NCBI GenBank assembly: GCA_900239685.1
Contig: OENT01000730.1
Location: 16,820-80,819, forward strand
Reading direction: 5' to 3'
DNA length: 64,000 bases
From: Rotaria macrura
Taxonomy: Eukaryota; Rotifera; Eurotatoria; Philodinida; Philodinidae
Under the pieces are notes generated by a model. It was given only the letters and a program-made list of their open reading frames with translations. It did no database searches and was not told where the DNA came from. Every line of letters starts with the position of its first letter. The stretch's first letter is position 1. This document shows, piece after piece, positions 12,259-22,848 of this stretch. Position numbers and translations under genes: made by a program.

Positions 12259-12977
12259 TGCCATTGGCCATTTTCATAGTTCCTTCGAAACAGACACAAC
12301 TATTTCTATGTCGACTGAAAGATATTTTATTTTGTGGCGCTCAACGAGTTATATCGATGTGTGAAAAAATCAACCTTTCACGTTGTTCGTACACGAATAT
12401 ATAAATCTTACAATTATATCTAGGAAATCCCGACATTTCAAAAAACCAGCTAATATGCAAAATTTGGGGGTGTGGATGTGGGTTTACAGGCATAGTTGAT
12501 CATCAAGTAACGAACAACATTGAGACTCGCAGATACAGATACGCTCGACACCCACATCGACAAATACGGTAGTGTCTTTTGATTGCTAAAGAGGATACCG
12601 TAATTTCTGCCATTGGCTATGGATAGGCTACCGAATACGACTGAGGGCATTCCTTCAAAGTAGTCAAACAAATAGCTGGTATACACGGGCAGAACATAGC
12701 TCTCTCTCGACACATTTGAAGCGATTAATCGGATCCTGTCTAATAGAGTTGTAGTCAATTCACATACCCGCTACTATCGGCAGGCACTCATTTTATCTCT
12801 GTATAACTCCGACAGAATATTTTCAACTGTCCGATAGCTTTTATAATGAAGCCTTCTGTGCTTATGACTATTGACTATGCTGATTTAGCATGTGGGCGTG
12901 ATAAACGCTCTTAGACCTTCTTTTCACAGTTATGAGCATTTTACTTCAATTTTAGCCAATGGTAGGATGTCCACCAG

Positions 12978-13131
12978 AGACCAAAAACGAATCGAATTGA
13001 AACTTTAAAAAAGTAGGCCGGATCGAATCCAATCGATTACAGAAGTCAACTGAATCGAATCGAATCGATCATTGACTCAGTCGAATCCAATCGGATCGAA
13101 TTGAGATTTTTCTATTCGGTTCGGTCTACAT
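12978..13131. mobile_element. Short element with GAATC array and 10-bp flanking duplication
   Basis: A roughly 154-bp stretch of degenerate GAATCGAAT repeats lies between two exact copies of TGTCCACCAG (12968-12977 and 13132-13141). Its ends are imperfect inverted repeats: AGACCAAAAACGAATCGAA on the left against TAGACCGAACCGAATAGAA read inward from the right. Size, ends and duplication fit a MITE. The superfamily is unclear because the terminus boundary is ambiguous by one or two bases. Confidence 0.55.
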
Positions 13132-13141
13132 TGTCCACCAG

Positions 13142-15069
13142 CAAATGGAATACGTGTACTTCGAGATGGAATTTTCTTCAAGAACAGACCCATTAGTGGG
13201 CAAAATATTGTGAAAATTTCAGCTGAAACAGCTTTTCCTTCCCAAGATATTATAATCCCAAAACTAATTCATGTCTCATACGAAGAACTCAAAATGCTCG
13301 ACTTTGCTTTTGATGACAAGGTGACATAAATTCAAGTGTTTTCTAGCTCAAACTCTCAAGATATTTTATCCAAAAAAGGGCCTATTCTTAGGCGAAATCT
13401 CAGCCTGAAATATTGTTATTCAATCTGTTGGTATGTAACGCACCATCGTCTAAATTTGTAGTGAAATACGCATTACTCTGAAGAGAAGCCATAAGAGCGT
13501 TTTTCATGTTAATAGTCGAAATCGTTGCAGTCGATTGTCAATAACGCAGCAAGTTTCATCTAAACTAGTGATTGAACTGTTCAAAATATTCCCTCATCAG
13601 ATTTTTGCGAGGATATATGTTCTGAAACAGTCCCTCTCGCAGTAGACCTGTTTGTGATGTAACAAAAAGCAGTAGATTCAGCGACCAAAGACATGCCGCA
13701 GGCTAGAAAATCTTTCTAGGAATAAAATTTTGTCTCTTCAGTTTGTAGAAGAATGCGATCGTTGTCAAATGAAATAGAAACAGCGACTGCTTATTTGCGC
13801 AGGATAAAAAATCATTGTTCTTTTTTCTCCTTCTCACCATTTTGTATGAAAAATAAATTCGATTTTCTTCAAGAAGAAAAGAGCTCACCAACACTTAAAT
13901 GCCAACTTATTTTTCAATCAAATCCCGATGGGTAAAATTGTAAAGGTTTCATGCCATGATCAAGATACATTCAGTGTGCAGCAATTTTTAATTCACAAAG
14001 CACAATAAAGTGTTTGATTCAGCACAATTCAATTTTTTTGTGCGCAAATCACTGTAAGCGTTGGTTTTTACATTACTAATTGTTCATTGTGTGCCGAATA
14101 CCTTGCCTATCTTACATTGAGAAGGGATTCTCTCTGTTCGATCAACTCATTCTTTCAAAATTATGCGTAGACGCTTGTGACTAATGGTATCTGGTAAAGT
14201 TTCCTTCCGGCCTTCTCAAAACTTAGCGGACGCAGGACGAACAGGCCAAACACTGCTGTGGCGGTGTGTATGAGACTTGATTGGGTATTAATGTAATGTG
14301 GTAGTGATTTACAACACACCCACACCCACACCCTCAACTTTTCTTTTCATCTGCCATATAACTGCCTATCTCACTATTTCTATTCTATCCAAAAAACCAA
14401 ATTTGAACTGGATGATATATTTCTTCACACACCCTGAATAAAACAGGGCAATATGTAAGAAATGTAAAATAAACACCACTCGTAATTCGCACCAAACGAA
14501 AGCGTCTTTAACCTTTTGGATACCGACAATTCTTGCGTTAACGCAAGCATTGTGTACAAAAATCGAAAAGTTAGTCTCTCTCGAATTTGATCGTCGAAAA
14601 CCACTTGCACTCATGTATATTCTATCCCAAATAACATGCAGATTCATTTAGCCATGTTAATAAACATGCTGTTTCGCAGCTATCCTTCGATGAGAAAGCA
14701 AGAAAAAACGTCTTGCGTTCAGGGTGTGTTCAGCCTGAAGACAGTGGTATCCTATGCGTTAATAGCACTCGTAACTAACATAAACCCGTCAAAAAGTAGC
14801 TAACTAAGAAAATTTTCTAATCACACAAAGCTGTATTGCTTCACTTAAACATAAACCTACAAACATAAAACCTGCCAAACGCATACTCTCTGCTCGAGAG
14901 ACACTTACATTCCGCAATAAATTCGAATATTAACTACCATTTCTCTCCCGAACTTTTCTTTCTACTCTTATACGATAACAATCATAGCCTGCGAAAAACA
15001 GTTAGATTCAAAACACCTTGCTTATACCTAGAGGATTTTAGAAAAAGCACCAATAAAATTGATTCCTCT
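13142..15069. other. Interior of the large element, no gene recognised
   Basis: No supported gene. A short telomere-like tract is at 14315-14333. An inverted pair, ACACACCCTGAA near 14425 and TTCAGGGTGTGT near 14718, is present without duplicated flanks. Confidence 0.4.
14315..14333. repeat. Short interstitial telomere-like (CCCACA)n tract
   Basis: Three consecutive CACACC/CCCACA units. The complement GTGTGG matches the TGTGGG hexamer reported for bdelloid telomeres. Too short to show a former chromosome end. Confidence 0.4.
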
Positions 15070-15129
15070 TAAAAGATCCCGCTATAGATGAAAAAGAAAT
15101 ATATAAATCCTCTCCATAATTGATATATT

Positions 15130-15985
15130 TCACGTTATTTGCCCTAGAATTCTCCTGTAACTCGAGGATGTCGTTGATCCATTTCTCCTCGAAAATAAAC
15201 CGTTTCTACTGACAAAGATCCGCTGCTGCTAGAAAAACCTCCCTCAGACGTAAAAAGGAATAAATATTTCATTTAGATGGTTTATCCATTTCTCCTTATC
15301 TATAATCCATTTCTCCTGTAATTCAAGGATACGGTTTATTCATTTCTCGTGGGAAAAAAACCGTTTCTGTTGACAAATACCCGTTTCTCCTCGAAAAATC
15401 GACCTTAGAGTGAAAAAGAAATCATTCATCAAAATAATTTATCGATTTCGCCTTATCTCTTATACATTTCTGCTCGTAAACTAACCGTTTCTACTTATAA
15501 AGATCCGTTTCTCCTAGAGAAACCTCCCTCAGACTTAAAAAGGAATACATAATTCATCTAGATAGTTTATCCATTTCTCCTGTAATTCGAGGATACCGAT
15601 TATTGATTTCTGGAAAATAAACCGTTTCTATTTTCAAAAATCCGTTTCTGTTAGAGAAATCTTCCTTAAGGTGAAAAAGAAATTAATAATTCATTAAAAT
15701 AATTTATCCATTTCGCCTTATCTCTGATAAGGTTCTCCTGTAAGTCGAGCATATGGGTTATCGATTTCTCACGGAAAATAAATCATTTCTACTTATAAAG
15801 ATCCGTTTCTGCAAGAAAAACATCCCTCAGACTTAAAGAGGAATAAATAATTCAGCTAGATAATTTATCCATTTCTCCTTATCGGTTATCCGTTTTTCCT
15901 GGAATTCGTGGATATAGCTTATCGATTTCTCCTGGACAAGAGACCGCTTCTGTTGACAAATATCCGTTTCTGTTAGAGACCGCCC
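15130..15985. repeat. Diverged tandem repeat, ~130-160 bp period
   Basis: TTTATCCATTTCTCC-like anchors recur near 15287, 15437, 15566, 15703 and 15864. Each unit contains several shorter CCRTTTCTNCT blocks (CCGTTTCTACTTATAAAGATCC, AAACCTCCCTCAGACTTAAAAAGGAATA in others). Units differ by insertions, so the array looks old. No coding potential. Confidence 0.75.
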
Positions 15986-16306
15986 TTTGAGCTGAAGATG
16001 AAAAGAGTATTGAGATCTGCTTGGATGTTATATGTTTGTTATTTTGATTGAAGAAATGGTTCCAGTATTTCTCCTTGAAATTCTTCGATATATCCGACGA
16101 AGGTCTTGATTGAATGGGGTATTCGGATCATGAAGCATTTCTGCTTGACTTTTCGTGGTTGAAGGATTTCTGTTGTAAATGGTACAATATCTTGATTTTT
16201 GGGGATGTTGTCCAGCCCTCACCGCTGGTTACAAAATTATCGTTTATAGGAGAGTTTAGCCTATTAGCGTGGGATTCAAGGTTCATTTTCTAGCTTTTTT
16301 TCACAT

Positions 16307-16564
16307 ATGAATCAACACACTATATCATTATCTATGTCTGACAAAGATTTGAGAGCAAAATATTGGAATTTCATCAGCAAAAATATTGGTAATCTCAGTC
16401 AATATCTTCATCAACAACCACCACCAAACGATTCTAAAACACGGTTTGAAGAGGAAGATGAAGGGAATTCTAGTCGCTACTCGTTCACATACCATTTTAA
16501 AAATGGCTGTATTTTTTTCAGTATTTCGACATCATCGTTTATTGTCAAAGTCTTGTATTACTGA
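16307..16564 (+). CDS. Hypothetical 85-residue open frame
   Basis: Starts MNQHTISLSMSDKDL after a pyrimidine-rich CTAG and contains an acidic stretch (RFEEEDEGNSS). The N-terminal 60 residues look like protein; the C-terminal hydrophobic stretch may be read-through into an intron. No family recognised. It lies inside the 8-kb repeat block. Confidence 0.25.
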   Translation: MNQHTISLSMSDKDLRAKYWNFISKNIGNLSQYLHQQPPPNDSKTRFEEEDEGNSSRYSFTYHFKNGCIFFSISTSSFIVKVLYY

Positions 16565-16689
16565 ACTTTGCCTTTTATTTCATCTTGTTGGTGTACAAAA
16601 TGAATGAGCTGACTATAGATTGATATATTAAAATGATGTATGTATTGATTCACCATTTTAATATTCCGACCGATAAATTTAAAACAGAA

Positions 16690-16861
16690 TTTTTTTGTTA
16701 AAACGGTTTTATTGACCGAAAAACTGAAATTAGATCGTTTCAACCGTTTTTCCGAACTACTTGCAGTGAAACTGTAAAAACGATTTTAAAGTGTACATTC
16801 TAGTCCCAAACACGTTTCAACGCGTTAAAACACTTTTCCACCCGTTAAAAATGTCTGCCTG
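16690..16861. repeat. GTTAAAACG-type degenerate array
   Basis: Repeated TTAAAACGGTTTT, AAAACGATTTTAAA and CGCGTTAAAACACTTTT motifs directly adjoin the TTAACG array on the right side of the large element. Confidence 0.5.
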
Positions 16862-16987
16862 GGTAGCCAATACATTAACGTTAATATTACGATTAACGGT
16901 TTTCATACAAACGCTAATTCGTTAATATTAACGGTAAACGGTTTTAGATAACGTTAATTTTAAATTAACGTAAAAGTTCCACTCCTA
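16862..16987. repeat. TTAACG-rich array (right arm of large element)
   Basis: Contains ATTAACGGTTTTCATACAAA (from 16892) and GCTAATTCGTTAATATTAAC (from 16912), which match the reverse complement of the 9007-9130 arm at high similarity. It ends in CGTAAAAGTTCCACTCCTA at 16987. Confidence 0.75.
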
Positions 16988-17310
16988 ATCGCAGTTGTTC
17001 GAGAGAGTTAACAAACATGACGTACTCTAACGACTTGAAATAGAATTTAAAGGTAAAGTGTGTTGGTAGACTCTTTTCGCTTAAAATGGCGTAATTGAAG
17101 GGAATTTCCATGTTTTGTATGCGCCATGAATGGTGGCGTATTAAATGCACTTAAGATAGAGGACGTACGAAGAAGAAATTATATAAAGAACATAGAAAAA
17201 AATATACCGGAGCAGATACATATAAAAGAAAAATGCAATCAAAATAGACTGACTGATTTTATTTCATATACAGACTCAATTCGTATTTCCGCTCATAAAT
17301 ACGTTACTAC

Positions 17311-18227
17311 CAGAGCTCCGCGGGACGACAAAATATTTGTCCCGTCCCGTCCCGCATCCCGTACCACCTTATCCGGCCCGTCCCATCCCGCTTTATTTGC
17401 TTTTTAGGGTCCCGTCCCGTGTCCCGCGCTACCTGTCCCGTCCCGCTTTATTTGCTTTTTAGGGTCCCGTCCCGTGTCCCGCGCTACCTGTCCCGTCCCG
17501 CATTTTTCTAGCGTACAGACTTAATACTTACTTTTTATCTGATTATGTGATTGAAACATACTAGTTAATTTCTACTTTCTTGTTCAATGAAATCCATTTA
17601 TTTTACTATTTATCAATTACAAGATAACGCTTACATGAAAAACCTTTCTATCACGATACAAAATTTCAGGAGAAGACATTATTTATTTATTCGTTAAAAC
17701 AACAACTGCTAATGTCTAAAAAAACAAAGATATTATTTCTAAATAATAAAAAAAAGATCGGAATGCCGTAAACAATAATTACAATACAATCACTGTATCG
17801 ATTCAANCAAGTGATATATTATCATTGGGGTAATAATAATCGGCCGAAGCAGAAGACCGAAGTTCTTGATTAGCTGTTTTAAAAATTTGACACCTGATGA
17901 CATCTATTGTAACGAATCAATGCATTAGAAAACTTCGGTCTTCTGCTTCGGCTTCGGCAGATAATTATTACCCATTATCATTGTGTGAAGACAAGCAATC
18001 GAATGACCTCTAACGTCGAATGCGTAACTCAATACATAGATGTCGCAAAACTGCAATGAATGCACAATACTTAATGCCAATTGTGCTTGTATGAACTTGG
18101 CGGGACAGTGAAGTTAATTGATCTGGTCCCGTCCCGTCCCGAGAGGAATAAGTTCTGTCCCGCTCCGTCCGGCCATCTTTTCATTTTTACTGTCCCGTCT
18201 CGTCCCGTCCCGTCCCGCGGAGCTCTG
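17311..18227. mobile_element. hAT-like non-autonomous element with CCCGT arrays
   Basis: A 917-bp element with perfect 16-bp terminal inverted repeats (CAGAGCTCCGCGGGAC at 17311-17326; complement at 18212-18227) flanked by identical 8-bp copies of GTTACTAC (17303-17310 and 18228-18235). CAGAG termini with an 8-bp duplication are typical of hAT elements. Arrays of GTCCC/CCCGT follow inside each end (17339-17505 and 18127-18217), so the element is GC-rich at its ends and AT-rich inside. No transposase frame is present. A smaller MITE is nested in it, and an ambiguous base is at 17807. Confidence 0.85.
17828..17973. mobile_element. Nested 146-bp MITE with 10-bp target duplication
   Basis: Ends are GGGTAATAATAATCGGCCGA from 17828 and, read inward from 17973, GGGTAATAATTATCTGCCGA, continuing into GAAGCAGAAGACCGAAG inverted segments. 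Exact 10-bp copies of ATTATCATTG flank it (17818-17827 and 17974-17983). GG-starting termini with an 8-10 bp duplication occur in Merlin- and Mutator-type elements; I cannot assign it. It sits within the hAT-like element, so it inserted later. Confidence 0.8.
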
Positions 18228-18798
18228 GTTACTACTTTCTTCGTAAGCACTTTTTGAAGCAATTGCTAAATTGATTAGATGGATTTCTCCTTTGTGTACT
18301 ATCCTGCTAATTCATTTTTCTATGTTTCATTATTACTGCGACACTTTAAATATTCCAAAGCGAGTTCTTTTCTTCATTTTCTTAAATACGAGTAGCTGGT
18401 TTGTTTTACTATTTTTTGCAGTAGATTGATGTTTATTCGTTTCCATCTTGATTATTAGCTCACTTAAAATCCACCATAGTATTATTAAGACTGGTCTCTT
18501 ACTTTTGAATCTTTGCATTTTAATTTATTAGAAGATGAGTATTATTTTTTGAAACCATCTAACAGACAATCGTCAGAAGGATGTAGCTCACTTTGTGCTG
18601 TCTAACTCATTTTTCTTGACACTAGATCTGATCCAGTAAACTTTGACTCATCACAGTACCATACGGATTGTCTTATCTGTTGCAATTGATGACTTGTTTA
18701 TCTGCCAGTTAAACGCGTGAAAGAAAAAAATGAAATGATTTCTAAGAAGGACGGTAATAGTCTAATATTTTACTTTTTTCAGCTATTCAGAGGCTATA

Positions 18799-19754
18799 AT
18801 GTCGTCACCGAAGGATCCGAGCACTATAATATTTGTGTGTCCTTTTTGCACATTCATCAATCATCGAAATGATAAAATCTGCGAAGTATGTTTGTATGAA
18901 CGGCCATGGGAACCAACCACAAATTCAATACAGAACAGAGATCGTTTAAGAAAAAAGGTAAGAATTATTTTGAATGAAGGTATAATGCTCGACCGTTTTA
19001 TCATTGTTTTTGTGTATATCATGTGCCAGCCTCATGTTTCTCTTGGCCAAACTAAGAGCTAAGCGTGAACTGGTTCACTATAAAATCTTCGTTTGACGTG
19101 TATTTTTTTCTCGTAAAATCTAAAGTCGGTTTCCATATATGATTGTCCCTACAGCAACCATTTATGTCATTTCTTTGTCTTGGTACCATGTGCTTGTTTA
19201 AGATAATTACTGATATCCACCCTCCAATGGAAAGTATCGCGGATTGCCTTAAGAAAATCGATACTATTGCGCAAGCCAACAGTGAACTCATACAAAAGAT
19301 AAATACACACAATGGACAAATTAATATGGTAACCTATACTATAAAACGTAAATCTGATGGACAGCATGTGGCTGAAGAGCAAAGGACTCCGACCACGGCC
19401 CAAAATCTAATTTCTCAATGGCAGGAACAAATCACATTGACTCCAGTTCCTGACATATTTAATGATAAAATCGGTTTTCAATGTACCAGCTATCAGGATT
19501 TGGTACGCTTAAATATGCAAATGATTCACATCGCACGAAAATACGAACTTTTTGGTGGTTCAACAAAAGCTATTGAAGAAATCAAAAAATTTGAGGACAA
19601 TTACCGTATGATTCAAAAGGCCCTCCACCAACTCCTTGAGCTAATTAATACCGGAGGAGCTGGCCAATTAGAAAACATCCAAACCAAACTGCAAGACGTC
19701 AACAAGTGCATACAAGAACTCCAAGCCAAGTACAAAAATTTGCGCTTCACATGA
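18799..19754 (+). CDS. RanBP2-type zinc-finger protein, two exons
   Basis: Exon 1 is 18799-18957 (53 codons), ended by a GTAAGA donor. Exon 2 is 19155-19754, preceded by CCTACAG. The join is in phase 0 and gives about 253 residues. Residues 13-32 form a RanBP2/NZF-type finger with Cys14, Cys17, Cys28 and Cys31 (C-x2-C-x10-C-x2-C) and the typical Asn21. Such fingers bind ubiquitin or single-stranded RNA; which applies here is unknown. Exon 2 is novel to me: helical, with predicted coiled-coil character in its last 100 residues (ELINTGGAGQLENIQ, then CIQELQAKYKNLRF). The hydrophobic start of exon 2 (MSFLCLGTMCLFK) is odd and may indicate an alternative acceptor further downstream. AATAAA signals lie at about 19860. 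Confidence 0.6.
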
Positions 19755-22700
19755 ACTATTGCAGTACATCGTCAGAGAGTGAAAGCGATATGTAATTGAA
19801 GTAAAGAAATTAGTTTCATGAACATAATTCTACTTTTTAAATATCAAAAAGATTGAAAAATAAATAAAATGCTTTCAAATAAAATCTACTTTAATCCTTG
19901 TTCCAGTATAACTATAGCACGAAAATGTACCTATTTTCAATTCACGAGAAAAGAGCAATTAATTATGGATTAATTTCATCAACTATGATCAAGTGAACTT
20001 TAAAAATGTGACTATCCATGAAGATGCGGGAACATGGGTGTAGGTTGCTGATGTGAATTTTCTTTCAATTTCACTGACATTGTCGATCCTTAAGAACTAG
20101 GTAGCTGAGTGTTCATATCTATATATTCGTATTGAATCATTTTGTTTTTAAAACCGATTCTATCGATGGGTATCATGCCTAGATAGGTAGAATTTCTCGT
20201 CGATATGAAAGTAATTGTATAAATATCTGAATTGAATAAATACTTTAAGATGTGTAGTTATTAAAAGTTATCCACATTTTCGAAGAGTTCTGCATAATAC
20301 CTGACACTATTAATTTTTTGAAGATTGAAATCTAGTCATTAACGTTAAGATTTTGTTGTATTTATAGAATCATTGCTTTTTTTCAAGTATTTACATAAGC
20401 TTAACTGAAATCAGAGCGATCTAATTAGAAGCATTACGTTATTTTCATCATGACACATTGCATACGAAAATTTTGAAATGACCTTATATCGTTTGAACCA
20501 TGGTTAACCAACCATCAGTTGACTTAGATAAACCGAATAATGTCCGAGGTAACTGCTGATGTGAGGTGAAAGATGTTTTCGCATCTATTTATTTGACAAC
20601 CACATTCTCACACATTTCTACTTCTTGAAATAGATGAACAGTATACACATATTGCTTTTATGTACATTTCTTATTGTCTGATACAAGCTTCTTTGTTAAT
20701 AGTTGAATGATAGTAGAACTATTTATTTAATAAAACTAAAAGACATGTCATTCGATTATCTTCCTTTCTTTCTCTAACAATAATAGAGAGATAGATCATG
20801 CACACATCCGTAATCAACTGAAATATTTTTGAAAAGTACGTCATTCATGATTTCGATCTAGAGCTTATTTTTAATTTCATCATTCAAATACATTGGAAAA
20901 TTATAAGAAACTAGGCAATAAATCTGAAAGTACATTTACTACTTTTCCTACTATCTATTAGGATTTTGTCTTATGCTCACTTTCGTATTTCCAATGAATC
21001 AGTAGCAAACTATGTACAGTATAATGGTAGATGATATATATATATATATATAATTACCGTGAGAAAATTTAAAATGATGGTTGATAAAAGATGATTACAA
21101 TCTAGAAGATCTTTTGATAATATTTCTCTGAGCTTGTATCATATAACTGCATGTCATATTCTAGACTTAAGAGAACGCTCATCCTTGTTCAAGAAGTAGG
21201 ATCACACATCCATAGTTATAGATGCCAAAAACGATAAATTTTAAATACACTTCGATGAATAATAGTTACTTAAGGTTGAATATCGAAAGTTTGCACAAGA
21301 TGATTGGTATTGAGTTTTTTCAAGTATCCCTAAAAAATATGCATAAGCGTACGACTATGGATTCACAGAGTGTATTGATAACACCTTAACAGTTTTTCTT
21401 CTTGATTGTGTATCTGTTCATTCAATTACAATGAATTAAGTGCATAGGTTGTGGAGTACGTCTTGTCGAAAGAAAGTTGATAACTATTTTATTTGAAAAA
21501 TCAAAGTTTGATTAAGAAATTTTCGAAATAAAATTTCAAATCTACTAAATAGTTTTTGTCGTCAATAGTTCGATATTTTGCTGTATGAATATATTATTTT
21601 GACAAAGATTGTATCATTTTATGAATGTATTTGCGTCACGATGAACATAACTGATTTTAAAGAATTACCGATAGCTACGCTAGAAGTTCAAATTTCGTTC
21701 TCAACAAGAGTTCCAGTTTAATTTAGAAAGAAAATTAGATGTTTGGCATGACTTTTAGCAATGCCTGAAAACTTCTTAGCAGTTTGTAGGTATCCTCGTT
21801 TAATTATGTTCGAAGGCTATCACTAGACTATCGGTAATCTACCCGTTAGTTCTTTGAATTTTCTCAATATTTAATTTGATGTTGTCAGAAGCGTGTGGAT
21901 AGAAATATTTTCATGCTGTGCGATAGTATTCAAAACATATATGACCAGAAGCTTTTGTAACGCACTAGAGTACCGTAAAATACATGTCCAGATGAGTTTG
22001 GGTTGAAAGCTGTTGCTTCTAATCAAACTAGGCATGAGCTTTGAAACGAGACAGCTTCTATTAAAAAAAAAATATACTTCTGCATTCTAGTTTTTTAATA
22101 GTTACTATAAAACGAATGCTCGAGTAAAAACTTGGTTCGTTTGTGTTCGAGATTGCGCACCAAAACGTGAGTGTATTTTTGAAATCAACATAATGCTTTC
22201 TCTCTGATCGATTGAAATTTTAGGTTAAAACTTCATCGGATTGTGTAGATACTCCAAGAGTTCTACGTGCATATTAGTGTACTATGCATAGAAGTTATTA
22301 TATACGATGCCTGATACTAACGCATTATACTTCTTCCTGTTTTCGTCGTATTTTGTGCTTTTTTTCCAGACCGGTTCGTTGATAGGCATTATATGGAGCG
22401 TAACGCTTCAATCAGTCACAATTAAGAATCATCAGATTTTACATTAGAAACCGATGTTCTACTAAGTCTTATATTTTTCTAGCAAAAAATGAATCATTCA
22501 TTGGTGAATATATCATTTTAAAAGCGTGTATAATTACTGAACTTGTAATTTAATTTGTAAGTAGATATGTTGCCATTGGCAAAATCTTTGTTTTATTGCA
22601 CTTTTTGGGATTACCCGAAGTCATTAGCGAGATTCATTCTTCTAGTCCTGAGTGCTTCATTATACTCTTTATTTTATTTGAATCTGAGGTAAATTGACGT

Positions 22701-22848
22701 CATCTGTGTTGTATGAATTCTCTTACTATAAAAAGAAAGCCTGTTTTTAAAAACACGTCGTCAGAATAATTATAAGCATAAAGACTTCCCCAAATCAATT
22801 TGCTTGGTATTTTTTTTTGTCTAAATTTTATCAACATATTCATTGCAT
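19755..22848. other. Intergenic, no gene recognised
   Basis: Three kilobases of AT-rich DNA with dense stops. The only structured item is a TA microsatellite at 21034-21052. Confidence 0.5.
21034..21052. repeat. (TA)n microsatellite
   Basis: Nineteen bases of alternating A and T. Confidence 0.9.

Larger units (their letters stand above)
9007..16987. mobile_element. Candidate ~8-kb hAT-like non-autonomous element (nested repeats)
   Basis: The left end reads TACGGGTGGACCATTTACG from 9007. The right end, read inward from 16987 on the opposite strand, is TAGGAGTGGAACTTTTACG: 19 of the first 23 bases match as inverted repeats. The flanks are ATCACAGT (8999-9006) and ATCGCAGT (16988-16995), an 8-bp duplication with one mismatch, the size hAT transposases make. 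Both ends continue into TTAACG-rich arrays (9007-9246 and about 16862-16987) that are diverged inverted copies of each other. The interior holds several other repeats and no recognisable transposase, so mobility would depend on an enzyme encoded elsewhere. The alternative is two independent short elements whose flanks resemble each other by chance. Confidence 0.5.

Noticed and set aside
12450-12758. 102-codon minus-strand frame
   Set aside because: No ATG start, no recognised domain, lies inside repeat-rich element DNA. It could be a captured exon fragment but cannot be supported.
14366-14647. 93-codon minus-strand frame near CAGGGTGTG inverted motifs
   Set aside because: No domain. The inverted motifs face away from each other relative to transposon ends and lack duplicated flanks.
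15130-15985. CRISPR-like array
   Set aside because: Units are diverged, long and without constant repeats and unique spacers of even length; the genome is eukaryotic.
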